Source of the DNA: Mesorhabditis belari
Taxonomy: Eukaryota > Nematoda > Chromadorea > Rhabditida > Rhabditidae
Length of the DNA stretch: 64,000 nt
Direction of reading: 5' to 3'
Assembly: GCA_958450365.1 (NCBI GenBank)
Contig: CAUEEP010000884.1
Location: 640,973 to 704,972 of the forward strand
The notes under the pieces were generated by a model. That model was not told the origin of the DNA. It saw nothing but the letters and a program-made list of their open reading frames with translations, and made no database searches. A program made the position numbers and the translations under genes. Below are positions 25,379-37,870 of the stretch, one piece after another; position 1 is the first letter of the stretch; each line of letters begins with the position of its first letter.

Positions 25379-25404
25379 TACTCACCTCGGGTCTACACGG
25401 TTCG

Positions 25405-25605
25405 ACATTTGCGCAACTGGGTCTTTTGAGCAACTCGCCATAACTTTCTTCTAAGTCGGCCAATCTTTATCATTTTGGTTTCATTTTGTAGACCTCAATA
25501 AGTGTAACAAAATGGCATCAAAATGATGAAGATTGGCCGACTTAGAAGAAAGTTATGACAAGTTGAGCCAAAGACCTAGTGGCGCAAATGACCCTGTTGC
25601 GTAAA
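25405..25605. mobile_element. Hairpin MITE, about 200 bp
   Basis: Palindrome with arms CTTCTAAGTCGGCCAATCTT and complement; a half copy lies at 23322-23408. Confidence 0.8.
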
Positions 25606-25756
25606 AAAAATTGCCATTTTCCCCCATACAATTTGAAATCTCAATTTTCAAAACACTAATAATGATTATCTGATTCGCTTCTGAGCCGATTAAGGATTTC
25701 AGCCGAAGAAGTCTCAAACTTCTTCGGCTTAGCCGATGAAGTCTCAGACTTCTTCA

Positions 25757-26570
25757 AAAATGTCCTATAAATTCGTTGCCAATAGTTTTGTCTTGCGCCT
25801 AAACGATAGAAAAAGTAAGTTTCAAGTTTGGGCATTTTATTCCCGTGATGGCAGCGTTAGTTTCTGATCCGTTGGAATGGGAAAAGGGATTTAAAAAGTT
25901 GTTCATCAAATTTCAAGTCCTGATTATTCAAAGACCTCAGATTTAGTCTAAAAACTGTTCTTTCTTCTGTAATTAATGCAATTAATGTTGAGTAGCAGTA
26001 GATCTTTGTTGCGATTGTTATGATTGCTACGCTTGTTACGATTGTTAGGATTGTTAGGATCTGGGCAATCAAGAGTGCTGTTTCGAATCTGTAGTTAGTT
26101 TTGAGATGCAAAAGCTAGACTTTGTTAATAAAGTTAACAATAATAACCAGTTTGTGGGCTTTGGACAAATATTTTTGGTCTGAATTCAAGTTTTTAAGAA
26201 CTTTTCTATTCATTTAGCAGAAAATTCTCGGCAACTTTGTACTAGTTTCCAAGAGGAGATTCAAGGCTATCAAATGACTATAATAGTTGAGTTTTTCTCT
26301 AAATTTACACCAAATTATCAGTGAAACAGCTAACGACTACGCGACTGTACGGCCAAAAAGCCGTCGTTAAAATTTTGAAATGATCCAGAGCGGGGGACGA
26401 TTACTCCTACCATTTTCACTGTGTTTCGCTTTTATTTGAAACAAGCATTTCTCAAATTTAGATTGGCAAACAAGTCTAACTGTTTTACGAATAATTTACG
26501 CTAAATTATTAGCGAAAACAGTTAACGACTACGTGACTGTACGCTTAAAATGCCCTCTTTTGCGAAGAGT
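25757..26570 (+). repeat. Repeat family R1, copy 2
   Basis: Inverted relative to 20205-20925 over about 700 bp, with 4.8 kb between the arms. Ends with two copies of CGACTACG(C/T)GACTGTACG. Confidence 0.85.
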
Positions 26571-27305
26571 CAGATTAGGAATTGTAGAAAATTGGGGAAA
26601 GCAAGATTCGTTCAACTTGGAACATAGCTTTCTAACACCACAGTTTTAACAAGTTACTTTTACAAATTTCTTCAAGAACAATTTTTCAGCTTATTTTTTG
26701 TTTTATTGAATTTTTAGAAAACTTTGGATCATATAATAGCTGTTTCTTTACATCAAATAATAGCTCTTCAAAAAAAGACATTGTTTACCCATCCACCGCC
26801 ACTTTCATTTGCACAAGCATCATTTTCATTTGCCCATAGTCTTTCTTAACCCGAAAAAATGAAAAATGAAAAGAAAAATGAAAAGAAAACTGAAAACAAA
26901 TCAAAAATAGTCGAAAAGTTTCTAGAAAAGAAAAGAAAAACCGAAAATAGTCCGTTCTTTTTCTGTTTTTTTGAAAAATAAGCGAACTGTGATGAGACGG
27001 ATAAAAATAGCGATGTTTCTCTTGATCTTTTAAGATTGGAAAACTTTTTAGGAGATTTTTGAGAATTGAGATCTTATCAATGATCATCGGAAAGGATTTT
27101 GTGACTTTTAGAGATCAAATGATGTGCTATTTTAGGAGATTGAAATAGATTTATTGTAACAATAAACTGGCTAAACGCTACTATGAAATTTTGAAATGAA
27201 AAGCAAAAGCTAGAATGGAATTATTGACCACTAAAAGTTTATCTTTGATGTACTTTAGTGAAATGTTTATGAAATTGATGGCAATCAATGAAATTTCACC
27301 ATTCA

Positions 27306-27630
27306 AAGGTCTAAAAGCTAGTCTAAAAGTCTAAAAGCTGTCTAAAAGCTAGCCTAAAAGTCTAAAAGCTAGTTTAAAAGTCTAAAAGCTGTCTAAAAGC
27401 TAGTCTAAAAGTCTAAAAGCTGTCTAAAAGCTAGTCTAAAAGTCTAAAAGCTGTCTAAATGCTAGTCTAAAAGTCTAAAATCTGTCTAAAAGCTAGCCTA
27501 AAAGTCTAAAAGCTAGTTTAAAAGTCTAAAAGCTGTCTAAAATCTGTCTAAAAGTCTAAAATCTGTCTAAAAGCTAGTCTAAAAGTCTAAAAACTATCTA
27601 AAAGCTGTCTAAAATCTGTCTAAAACCTGT
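27306..27630. repeat. Minisatellite, CTAAAAGCTAGTCTAAAAGT units
   Basis: About 31-bp repeats made of TCTAAAAGCT(A/G) submotifs. Confidence 0.9.
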
Positions 27631-27659
27631 TACTAAACATTAATTGCTATTATTTTTGA

Positions 27660-28020
27660 TGTTTGTTTAATAATGAATAAATCAGGAATTAATTTAGGTC
27701 TACACGGAATTACCGACTTTGGTTAGAATTGAGAAGGTAAAACTTGAAACAAAGCTTTCTTTTGTTGAAAGATATCTGTAAAAAAATGGACGCATTATGT
27801 TAAAATAGTAATGAAATGCAATAATAAATAAAATAATATATTAAAATAATATACTAAAATAATAAATAATAATGAAAAAAATATAAAATGTCACAGTAAT
27901 TATTGAAAGACCCCTGACGGAATTAGTCAGTTAGCGGCTCGTTGAGGAAACATTAACTTGAAACTTGAACATTTAAATTTGAGTTATTGCTTTAATAACT
28001 CAAATTTTAAGCTTTACCTG
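27660..28020. other. Intergenic, nothing recognised
   Basis: AT-rich sequence without exon-like structure. Confidence 0.4.
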
Positions 28021-28027
28021 GCTATTT

Positions 28028-28272
28028 AGCTATTGGAAGTTGTCCAGAAAGCTTTTTAGCTGTCTTGAAAGCTTTTTAGCTGTCTAGAAAGCTGTTTAGC
28101 TGTCTAGAAAGCTGGTTAGCTGTCTAGAAAGCTGTTTAGCTGTCTAGAAAGCTGTTTAGTTGTCCAGAAAGTTTTTTAGCTGTCTAGAAAGCTGTTTAGC
28201 TCTCCAGAAAGCTGTTTAGCTCTCCATAAAGCTGTTTAACTCTCCAGAAAGCTGTTTCGCTGTCTAGAAAGT
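28028..28272. repeat. Minisatellite, GTTTAGCTGTCTAGAAAGCT 20-bp unit
   Basis: About twelve copies. Confidence 0.9.
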
Positions 28273-28553
28273 TGCTCTTTTTTTGTTTCTTTTTGTACTT
28301 TCGTTGAAAAATAACATCATCATCAATTAAGCCGATGGTTTTCTCTTAAAAAAAGTGTTTCTTGTTCAATTGCCTATCTTTTTAAGTCAATTTTGGTTGA
28401 CTTTCAAGCAAATTCGAAAGTGAAAACGTTTCGAATGAAACAAATCGTTGTTCAATTTGTATAGTTGTTGGTTTTAAACAATTTGCAAATTGCAATGAAA
28501 AGACTTTTTCTTTAAACTTTAAAATACCTTTGATACATTTAAAATACATTTAA

Positions 28554-28588
28554 AATGGGGGCCAGGCCAGGCCCCCATTTTAAGGCCA
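28554..28588. repeat. Strong GC hairpin
   Basis: TTAAAATGGGGGCC, short loop, GGCCCCCATTTTAA. In a eukaryote this is not a transcription terminator; it may be a minimal hairpin repeat. Confidence 0.7.
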
Positions 28589-28599
28589 ATCAGCGCCTC

Positions 28600-29430
28600 A
28601 CATATCAACGATGGGCTCGTAAAAATTCCTGAAATTTGTGAAATCATTCCCTTTCACTCAAAGCCAGACTATAGATTCCCCCTAGTGATCAGCCAATTCG
28701 TGGAAGTCCATTACACATCCCTTTTTCCATTCTTTCTTTCATTTCCTTTGATCTGTTGTCACTTTTCTCCTTTTCTTTTCACCATTCAACACGTGGTCAC
28801 TCCAAACCTCTTTTCTCCTCGTTTCTCCTCGTTTCTCCTCGTTTCTCCTCTTTTCTCTGACTTGATTAGTCTATTTTTAGAAATTATAACAACTATTTTT
28901 GCGACTCATCCTCTCCCAACGATTTATTTCTTTGTTTTTCCCTAAAACATTAGAAAGTATAGCATCTCAAGCTTTGCAAAAGATTGATTTTTGTTTGATT
29001 GATCAAAAAAGTTGTTTTGAAACCACTCTAGCACAAGGCACAAGGCTAAAAAAACTAAACTAAATGATTTTCATGTAGTTTTTTCAGTTAAATGTCGAGC
29101 TAAGCAACGAATTTTTGTTGTAATTGTTTTTTTTCAAGTTATTCTTTAAGTTCTTTAATAAATTATATTTTTTTAGCCTCTTTGCGAATCAAAGAGGCTA
29201 AAAATCAAAGAGACTTGGGTAAAAAAATTGGCTAAATTGGCTAAATTGGCTAAATTGGCTAAAAAAAACTAAACTAAATGATTTGCATGTCGTTTTTTCA
29301 GTTAAATAATGTTATTTTCATTTCCGAATTTAAATAATGTTATTTTCTTCAGCGAACTTGTGAATGAAACTCTTTCGGGTTTCAAAAATATTTGACATAA
29401 AGGATTATCCCGATAATTAGCTTCATTCGT
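28600..29430. other. Intergenic, no gene seen
   Basis: Contains a CGTTTCTCCT pentuplet at about 28815-28850; no splice-supported exon. Confidence 0.45.
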
Positions 29431-29433
29431 CGT

Positions 29434-30636
29434 TTTTGCTCGTTTCCTCAACGTTTTCTAATCGAATTCTTTATTTTTGAGTCTTTGTTTATCGAAAAAG
29501 CCGAATTTCTAGAATTTTACTACTCAAAAAACGTATTTTCTTGAAGTTTCTTGAAGTTTTTATCTGTATCTTTGAATATTGTTAGTTTTTTGAGTTTTAA
29601 AGTGATCCCGTTGAAAATTGAAACCAAAAACCAGTGTCTTCTTATTTTCTAGATCATCTTTTTACTATTAGATTTGATTTTGGTGCTCAGAAATTGTTAA
29701 CAAACCTTTTCTGGCGCGAATTTGTTAATAAAGTTAACAATAATAGCCAGTTTGTGGGCTTTGGACAAATATTTTTGGTCTGAATTCAAGCTTTTAAGAA
29801 CTTTTCTATTCATTTAGCAGATAATTCTCGTTAACTTTGTACTAGGTTTCAAGAGGAGATTCAAGGCTATCAAATGACTATAATAGTTGAGTTTTTATCT
29901 AAATTTACACCAAATTATCAGTGAAACAGTTAACGACTACGCGACTGTATGCTCAAAAAAACCGTCGTTAAAATTTTGAAGTTATCGTGAAAACCCCATT
30001 ACTCTTACCATTTTCACTGTGTTTCGATTTTATTTGAAACAAGCTTTTCTGAAATTTAGATTGGCAAACAAGTCTAACTGTTTTACGAATAATTTACGCT
30101 AAATTATTCGCTAAAACAGTTAACGACTACGTGACTGTACACTTAAAGACTGTACGCTTAACGACTACGTGAGTGTACGCTTAAAGACTGTACGCTTAAC
30201 GACTACGTGAGTGTACGCTTAAAGACTGTACGCTTAACGACTACGTGACTGTACGCTTAAAGACTGTACGCTTAACGACTACGTGACTGTACGCCTCTTT
30301 GCGAAGAGTCAGATCAGTAATTATAAAAAATTGGGAAAGCGTTGTTTTGCTCGTTTCCTCAACGTTTTCTAATCGAATTCTTTATTTTTGAGTCTTTGTT
30401 TATCGAAAAAGCCGAATTTCTAGAATTTTACTACTCAAAAAACGTATTTTCTTGAAGTTTCTTGAAGTTTTTATCTGTATCTTTGAATATTGTTAGTTTT
30501 TTGAGTTTTAAAGTGATCCCGTTGAGAATTGAAACCAAAAACCAGTGTCTTCTTATTTTCTAGATCATCTTTTTACTATTAGACTTTATTTTGTGCTCAG
30601 AAATTGTAAAAAAAACCTTTCCTGGCGCGAATTCTT
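29434..30636 (+). repeat. 292-bp direct repeats enclosing R1 copy 3
   Basis: 29434-29725 and 30347-30636 are near-identical direct repeats (GCTCGTTTCCTCAACGTTTT to CTGGCGCGAATT). Between them lies R1 copy 3 (29722-30150) and a tandem array (30150-30296). No LTR-like TG..CA ends are seen, so a tandem duplication is more likely than an LTR element. Confidence 0.75.
30150..30296. repeat. 38-bp tandem array of the ACGACTACGTGA motif
   Basis: About four copies of a unit with CTTAAAGACTGTACGC and TTAACGACTACGTGA, grown from the end of R1. Confidence 0.85.
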
Positions 30637-30997
30637 TAATTTTTCTTTTATTTGAGTGCAAAAAAAACCCCGGAAGTATGGCCTTTTCTAGTGAAAACTT
30701 TGACCAAAAATGAAACTATTTACCCTTCACCCCCGCATCAAAATCTCAAGTTTCTGATGTTTTTTTTTGAGTTCTCGTAGATCGAGTTTCAAAATAATTG
30801 ACTCAAATGAATGAACAATAGATTTTGCCCGTTTTTTTTTCAATTATGATTGAAAGATTGAAAAATATTGAAGCAAACGAAAAGGATGTTTTAAAAAGAA
30901 TCAATTTCTTTCTTGATTACTCAATAATTCAAGCGCGGAATAGTTCAAGAATTGAAATATTTCCAAGTTTAGTTTAGTTTTAGTCCTGAAGTTTGGG

Positions 30998-31500
30998 GTG
31001 CGACCCGCTTTAACCTTATCAACGAGGATGATTCTGCTTAAGAATGACCGAATAGCACAAAAGGTTAAAAGGGTTTCCCCCAAAAGCGCTTACAACGTAA
31101 CAAGAACACGTAGTATCCAACATAAGATTAATACTCTTGAGAAGAGTACAGATCGGATTGATACTACGCCGATGGTGACACAAATGTTAGTAAAACCAGT
31201 CTCTCTACAATGTTAAACCAGTTATCTAAAAAGGATTTAAAACCTGAAGGGTAGCATAAGGTAAAGTGAATTTATAATTTTACTGTTTATCAGCACAGAA
31301 CCGCAATGCAACACTACCAATTACAAAAACAGCATGCGCATCAAAAATGAAACAACAAAGTCCCCCCAGAAAGAAGGCAAAAAAAACCTGTAGACCAAAA
31401 AAAATAATTTCGGGAAGGGAGAAAAAGGATGAAAAATGCGACGCAAATAATTGCAAAATAGCAACGCAAATAGGAAGGAAACGGACGCGACCCTGACACT
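30998..31500 (+). pseudogene. Coding-like region, unknown, disrupted
   Basis: Two plus-strand stretches look like translated sequence: 30998-31216 (QKVKRVSPKSAYNVTRTRSI) and 31288-31500 (KMKQQSPPRKKAKKTCRPKK and CDANNCKIATQIGRKRTRP). An intron-like segment (GTAAAG to TTTATCAG, about 31261-31288) lies between them, but the exon before it has stops in every frame. A basic DNA-binding protein or transposon protein remnant is possible; no family is claimed. Confidence 0.25.
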
Positions 31501-31942
31501 TAGATGGTGTTCTTTTCGAGGAATTTGTGTTTTTAAAAGGCACCTATTTTCGCTAAACCTAATTCGATAAATCCACTTGCCAGTTTGCGAGCTCAATTTC
31601 GGTATTTTGATATAATTTTGATTCCCTCATCGAATAATACAAAAATTGGGCTCATCGAATGAAAAATGGCGGACGGATTAGAGGAGGCTTTGAAAATGAA
31701 TTCCTTTTTTGGAAAGTGCTGATTAAATGGAGCATTACTTTGTGAGAAGGCCCGCATTAAGCGTTCCTTTGAAACATGCCATTTTTAAAATTGTTTCAAG
31801 TGTTAATCGAAAATTTTCGCTTTTCGAAAATAGATTATCTCAATTTTTCTAAATATCGAGAATTAATCTTGAGCAAAAGGACCAGGAGAACGGCTTGGAG
31901 CAGAAAGAATTCGATTTGTTCTCACTTTTGAAAAAGCTTTCT

Positions 31943-32198
31943 TAAACCCATCGTCAAACATCTTGGACTTGAACTAGTTGAAGTTGAAGTTGAAGAACTA
32001 GTTGAAGGAGAAGTATTGGCAATGACGCAAGTCGAAATCCATCGATTGATCCAATCAATGCCAAGAAATACTCTTTGTTTCACAAGTCGACCTGCAAATC
32101 TCTGCGTTTCGAATCAGAAAGAGTTTTTTCGTCTGCTTCATTCAATACATTTAATTTGTACGAATAATATTGTACAAACAATACAAAGGCAGCCCTAA
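31943..32198 (+). pseudogene. Coding-like frame running into a SINE
   Basis: Eighty-five open codons after a TGA, containing LKPIVKHLGLELVEVEVEEL and MTQVEIHRLIQSMPRNTLCF. The last third overlaps the SINE tail. A preceding minor frame (31850-31945) reads LEQKDQENGLEQKEFDLFSL and a stop. Unknown; probably transposon-derived. Confidence 0.25.
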
Positions 32199-32342
32199 GC
32201 CTTAAATGTAGGGGAAAACCGATATATGAAAACAAAAACACCAATACCAATTGAACCAAGACGAATACAAAAACACCAATTGAACCCTTGACCCCCGACT
32301 AAAATACTCAGCTCTTAGCCAGTCGACCAGGAGATACAAGGG
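32120..32342 (-). mobile_element. tRNA-derived SINE, copy 1
   Basis: On the minus strand: tRNA-like head with CGACTGGCTAAGAG (A box) and GTCAAGGGTTCAA (B box), then a body with GGCTTAGGGCTGCCTTTGTA and ATTATTCGTAC. Head and tail both recur at 42965-43150; the tail alone recurs at 34660-34815. Confidence 0.7.
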
Positions 32343-32535
32343 ATTTTGAACAAAAAGAAGAATTTCAATGAATAATGAGACTTTAGGGATGCTTCTTTTT
32401 GTTCATTTTAATGCCTAAACTTTTCTTTTACTTTTTAAAGCCGTCTTTTCTTTTTCTAAATTGGCTTTTTTGTTTGTTATGTTTTTTCAGCTAATTTCCC
32501 CATGTTTCATTTGATTTTTGATAGCCAAAATGATA

Positions 32536-32790
32536 CCGTAAACACTGTAATAGTACCCCACCCCTCTCGTACAGTCGTGTAGTCGCAAAAGTTTTTTTAA
32601 TATTTTATTTTTTTGAAAGCGCCCGTACTTTCAAAAAATGCGTCTTTGGTATGAAAAAATAGCTGAAATTCAGGGCTATTTTTTGATACCTATTTGATAC
32701 CTGTAGCATAAACCAGTGTCGAGAAAAACTCGTTCAAACCTAGACTACGCAACGCTCCGCATCTTTTCAAGATGAAGCGTCGATGTCTAC
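32536..32790 (+). mobile_element. Partial copy of the 36.2-kb MITE family
   Basis: Begins ACCGTAAACACTGTAATAGT and contains ACCAGTGTCGAGAAAAACTC and GACTACGCAACGCTCCGC as in 36223-36489. It also carries CGTACAGTCGTGTAGTCG. Confidence 0.7.
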
Positions 32791-32799
32791 GGATTTTAG

Positions 32800-33670
32800 T
32801 AAAGTTGTTTTTTTTATGCTTTGCTTTTGAATTTTTCAGGCCCCGACAGGAATTAATCCAAGAAAGGAATGAGCGCACAGTTTGCAACGGTATCTGTTAA
32901 ACGTTTTGAAATAACATTTTAAAGTTTATTGAAACAACAGCATTGAAAACAAGATTAATTAAAATGCCCTGATAATAAGGTCTGATAATAAAATAACCCA
33001 GGAGCCACATTTTTATTTTCAAAAGGTTATAACTTTTTATAGGGTTGATCAATTTTCATGCTTTTGGTATCAAAAGATAAAGAAAAGCCCGTAGAATAAA
33101 ACTTGCGGTTTACATTTTTGCTTTAGGCTTTTGTTTCCAAAATTTTGCTCCGACAATAAAATCTGGCTGAAATTTAACACAGTAAAATCATTAAAACTCG
33201 ATTTTTAAAAAATCTGTCGAAGGGATTTCAAAAAATCTTTTATTTTCGTATTCAGCACATTTTTCTGCGTCAATCGGCTATTCAAACGTAAAAATCCTAT
33301 AGAAAACGATTTTTTGCCTTATTTCGCGCGGATGTGCTATTACAGTATTTACGGTAGTTTAATCGTTATTTTTGTTGCATATTTTGTTAGCATGTTTTTA
33401 AATAAAATTTTCGTCTTTCATTTAACGTTTTCGGTCATTTCGTATCCCGTTTTTCGAAATGACAAAATCATTCTTTTCGATCAGCACTGAAAAGCATTCA
33501 CAAAACCGTTTAGTCCGTGAAATTGTTGGGGAAAAGAGTCGCTTTGTCACACAAAATCCCCCAGAGACTCACCGCCGACCTCATCCAATTCTTCTTCTTT
33601 TTCTCAAAAGAAAAAGAGAAAAGCCAAGAATTTCCCTCATCTACATCCATTTTTGTGTCAACTCTACGTT
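32800..33670. other. Intergenic, no supported gene
   Basis: A 100-codon plus-strand frame (33459-33761) and its antisense lack splice support and end in the hairpin at 33681. Confidence 0.45.
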
Positions 33671-33680
33671 TCTTTACAAG

Positions 33681-33711
33681 AAGGTTCAATTTTTTCAAAA
33701 AATTGAACCTT
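33681..33711. repeat. Perfect 31-nt hairpin
   Basis: AAGGTTCAATTTTTT, one base, then the complement. Confidence 0.8.
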
Positions 33712-33884
33712 CCTTTAAGGGTTTTTATGAATTTTCTTTTAAATGTCAATTTTTAGATTAACAGAGGTTAGATTAACATTTACACATGCCCAATGTCAAT
33801 TTTTTGTTTTTAAACTGTGAAAATTATTCGGAAATTGAGCATTTTACTGGGGAAATGGGTTAGTTTTGAAACGATTTTCGAATG

Positions 33885-34085
33885 AAAAGAAGAAAGAAAG
33901 ACAGAAAAGAAGGAAGAAGAAGAAGAAGAAAGAAAAGAAGGAAGAAGAAAGAAAAGAAGGAAGAAGAAATAAAAGAAGGAAGAAGAAAGAAAAAAGGAAG
34001 AAGAAAGAAAGAAAGGAAGGAAGAAGAAAGAAGAAAGAAAAGGAGAAAGAAGAAAGGAAGGAAGAAGAAAGAAATGAAAAAAGAA
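33885..34085. repeat. Polypurine GGAAGAAGAAAGAAA tract
   Basis: Plus strand is almost entirely A/G over 200 bp; Lys/Arg-rich frames over it are by-products. Confidence 0.9.
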
Positions 34086-34476
34086 AGTGCTGAAGTGCCT
34101 TTAATTAACAATCTCGAATAAACTGGAACCAAGCAAATTTTGAAACAAAATATTTCAAATTCCAGTTCTTTGTTTCCATCCTTCTTTGTTTTCTTTGTTT
34201 TCTTTATTTTGAAATCAAAAATTTTAAAGATCATAAAATTTAAGCTTTTTTCTTACGTTTCCCTAGCAAATTTTTATTAAATTATTAAATAGATGTAATT
34301 TGAAAAATAAAAAAATTTTGAGCTAAATTTTAAAGATTAACGACTACGGTCACCGTTTCTACACGGAAATTTTGAAACTTTGAATTTTTTTTTAGCAATT
34401 CTTTTTTACTCTGTTTTAAGAAGATCAAGCTCAATTTGTGTAATTGAATCAATAAAATCAACTTTTTAAAAGAAAT

Positions 34477-35008
34477 TCTAGAGTTCTCTTTTGAAATTTT
34501 TGGAATCAACGCTGCTCAAAACCCTAGACTCACGCTTTTTAGTTGATTTTTTTTGTTACTAGTCAAAATTTTTATTACTTTTCACTAGATTTAGTCTAAA
34601 TTTATATTTTTTACAATTAAAATATCTTAAAATCGATTTGAAAGCAGCTTGGCGTTCCGTAGAATCAGTAAGAGTTTTTTCGGCGGTTTCATTCAATACA
34701 TTTCATTTGTAGGGCTTAGGACTGCCTTTGTATTGTACAAACACTTTGTACTTTGTATTGTACAAACACTTTGTACTTTGTATTGTACAAACAATACATG
34801 AAAACAAAAACACCAATAATCTAGAAGAAATTCTAGAGTTTCCTTTTGAAATTTTTTGAATCAACGCTGCTCAAAACCCTAGACTGACGCTTTTTAGTTG
34901 ATTTTTTTGTTACTAGTCAAAATTTTTATTACTTTTCACTAGATTTAGTCTAAATTTATATTTTTTAACCTGAAAATATCTTAAAATCGATTTGAAAGCA
35001 GCTTTTCA
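34477..35008. repeat. 180-bp direct repeat flanking a SINE tail
   Basis: 34477-34652 and 34824-35008 are nearly identical (TCAACGCTGCTCAAAACCCT, TTTTCACTAGATTTAGTCTA); between them lies a SINE tail (34660-34815) with three TTTGTATTGTACAAACACT units. Confidence 0.8.
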
Positions 35009-35009
35009 A

Positions 35010-36220
35010 CATTTTCATTTCAAAAATTAGAAGCTTTTAATGAAAAGCAGAGTTTTCAAGGTTAAAACTCGCATTTTTGATGTTTTGATTGCTCAAAAGT
35101 CAAAAAGCTTTTTTTATATTTAATATTGTTATTTAAAACCGGAACTCTTTTATTCTTTGACCTATTTGACTTATCGTATCGTATCCAAACCGTAAAATCC
35201 TTGACACGTCACAAAAAAAAGCGATAAACAAGATTTACCCCTCCTGATTCTTTTTTTGGTGCCCCCGTTTCGTCAGAAATGCTAGAGATAGAAAATCGGA
35301 GTCTCAAAAGTTGTATAGATCAGAAATTCTGCCATTTTTTCTAGATATGCTATCAAAAATTCAGTCGAAAACACGGGAATTCAAAAAAAATCGTTGGCTT
35401 TTTGGCTTTTTGGTCATTTACTTTTTTTTGGGTTTGGAGTTCGAAATGAGTGCATTTTAAGTGAAAGAGGGAAATGAACTTAGAAGGCTTTGTTTCAAAA
35501 TTAACCTATTTCTAATTTGTTCAAGCTGATCAGTGTTTTTCTAGTATCTTTTTTGCAAAGAAGCTCTTATTCATGTCACGACAGCAATCAGAAAAGCTAA
35601 TTTTGCCGTTTCTTTAAAAACTTTATTGAATCTTTAGATTATAAATAGTATAATCTAAAGAAAATACTATAATTTCTTCATCATTTCAACTTTTCAAAAC
35701 CTCAAAAATCATCGTCAATCATCATTTTCATCATTTTTACTCTTTGAAAGTATTAAGTTTCAAAATTCAACTTATTAAAACCTCAAAAACCGCTTTTTAT
35801 TAAGTTGTTCAGATAATCTTTTCATTCTCTTCGTATTTCCGTTAAAAAATAAAATAATTCACCAATTAACCAACCGTAAATACTGTAATAGTTTCAAAAT
35901 TCAAAACCGGAGAATACGAGCGACTCTACCGCCAAAATATCTTGAAGCCAGCACTCAAACATGGCCACGAGTTGATGGATGTCCGTGATTCAAAATTCAA
36001 AATTCAAAACTCCTCCCCCTCGTACAGTCGCGTAGTCGCAAAAGTTTTTTAGTATTTCATTTTTTTCAAGACGCTGGTGGTTGGTATTTTACATGGTCAA
36101 AATTTGAAAAACACTTTGTAAAGGCTATAAAATCATTGTAGAATCAAAGCTGCTAGCTCTGTGAGCTATCAAAGTATTAATTTACGAAGATAACCTTGGG
36201 AGGCGTTTAGTACTAGGTAA
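35010..36220. other. Intergenic, no gene seen
   Basis: AT-rich. A short fragment at 35876-36060 carries a MITE terminus (ACCGTAAATACTGTAATAG) and CGTACAGTCGCGTAGTCG. Confidence 0.45.
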
Positions 36221-36222
36221 TT

Positions 36223-36489
36223 ACCGTAAATACTGTAACAGTACCCCACCCCCATAATGACGTTGCGGAGCGTTGCGTAGTCTAGGTTTGAACGAGTTTT
36301 TCTCGACACTGGTTTATGCTACAGGTATCAAATAGGTATCAAAAAATAGCCCTGAATTTCAGCTATTTTTTTGATACCTAAGCGCGCATTGTAGAATAAA
36401 CCAGTGTCGAGAAAAACTCGTTCAAAGATAGACTACGCAACGCTCCGCAACGTCATTATGGGGCTGGGGTACTATTACAGTATTTACGC
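36223..36489. mobile_element. Hairpin MITE, 267 bp
   Basis: Terminus ACCGTAAATACTGTAACAGT and complement; arms contain GCGTTGCGTAGTCTAGGTTT and CGAGTTTTTCTCGACACTGG. Partial relatives at 5590-5690, 32536-32790 and 36720-36860. Confidence 0.85.
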
Positions 36490-36546
36490 TAAGTTGATTA
36501 AACAAAATATTATTTGAAAACTGTTTCTAAACCATGAATGAATTTT

Positions 36547-36985
36547 ATGGATACTTTCAAAGCACTAGAACGAAATTTTTAGAAAAAAAGAGCAAGAGAA
36601 GGATTATTTCTATTAGCAGAGCTTAATATAACCAAATTTGAAACATCTTTTTTTTTTCACTGACCTTTGTGAAATTGCTTTTTATCAATCATTCAATGAA
36701 CTTCAAAAGCCAAATCATTGCCGAATCATTGCCAAATCATTGCCTCATTGCCTATTTTTTGATACCTAAGCGCGCATAAAGCAGTGTCAAGCAAAAACTC
36801 GTTCAAAACTAAACTACGCAAGACTCCGCACCGTCATTATGCGGCTGGCGTACTATTAGCTTATAAATAATGCTATAAAGCTTATAAATTTGAAAGAATA
36901 TTATTGTTTTTACCTATATTTGTATTAGTTTTTTAGTTTTCCCAAAAAAGAAAACGTTTGTTGTCTAATCTTTCTAGCAATCTTG
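36547..36985 (+). repeat. Second copy of the 5404-5820 duplication
   Basis: See 5404-5820. This copy is continuous with its left neighbour, whereas the other carries a 655-bp insertion. Confidence 0.8.
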
Positions 36986-36989
36986 TGTA

Positions 36990-37815
36990 AGACAAAGCAA
37001 AATGGGCCTCGTGCTTGTTGCAAAAATGCCGATCTTCCGGCAATTTCACTCAAGATTTCCCCAACCCTCAAAGATCTTTCTATATTAGAAAAATGTTCAA
37101 ATTATTGCCAAAAAAAAAACCTTAAAAACCGCTTCCTCGTCGCCACATTTGAGCCAATCATTTGGCTATTCATTTAAATGAAAATCGAGAACTAAACGAT
37201 TTCAATTTCATTCATTTACTCAATTAGACTATAAATAAGCTTTTTTAGGCTCGCTATAGTAGATTATTATAGTAAATTTCATTAAATACATGTTTTCCAA
37301 ACAATTAACATCTTAACTTTCAAAGAATTCCGGCAGAATTGACTAGATAGGTATCTAATAAATCTAATAAATTCCCATATCATTGAATTGTGAAGCTGGA
37401 AAGTCCATAAGTATTTCAAGTAGAATATTCACTCCTTTTAGCTCGATTATTCATTCATTTCCGAATTTCGCAATCATTTTCAACCCCGCCAAAATAATGA
37501 TATCACGCCGGGACTAATAAATTCCCATATCATTGAATTGTGAAGCTGAAAAGTCCATAAGTATTTCATATTTTCTTTTTCTTACTCTTTTTCTTATTCT
37601 TCTTTTTCTTCTTATTCTTCTTTTTCTTCTTCTTCTTCCCCACCCAGTTTTGTCCTTGATTATGACCGGAAAAGGGCAAAACAAAAACAAATATCAATTT
37701 GAAAACAACAGTTCGATTTTTTTTGTTTACCGATTCTCTAAGGTCACGTATTGTTTTTTTCTAGAAGCAAAGTTTCAAGTTGATACTAATCGAGTTTATT
37801 TTTGAACCGATTACT
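36990..37815. other. Intergenic, no gene seen
   Basis: AATAAATTCCCATATCATTG is repeated at about 37368 and 37518; a CTTCTTCTTATT tract lies at 37563-37640. Confidence 0.45.
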
Positions 37816-37817
37816 AT

Positions 37818-37870
37818 ACAGTCGAATTTCGATATGACGAATCGCTTGGGAACCGATATAACAAACCTAA
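37818..37870 (+). mobile_element. pogo/Tigger-type terminus, fragment
   Basis: ACAGTCGAATTTCGATATGA followed by CGAAT and ACCGATATAACAAACC resembles the terminal repeats of pogo-like elements. The other end was not found. Confidence 0.4.

Noticed and set aside
29434..30636. LTR retrotransposon
   Set aside because: No TG..CA ends, primer-binding site, polypurine tract or coding region between the direct repeats.
33860..34234. 75-124 codon frames on both strands
   Set aside because: Low-complexity translations of the polypurine tract.
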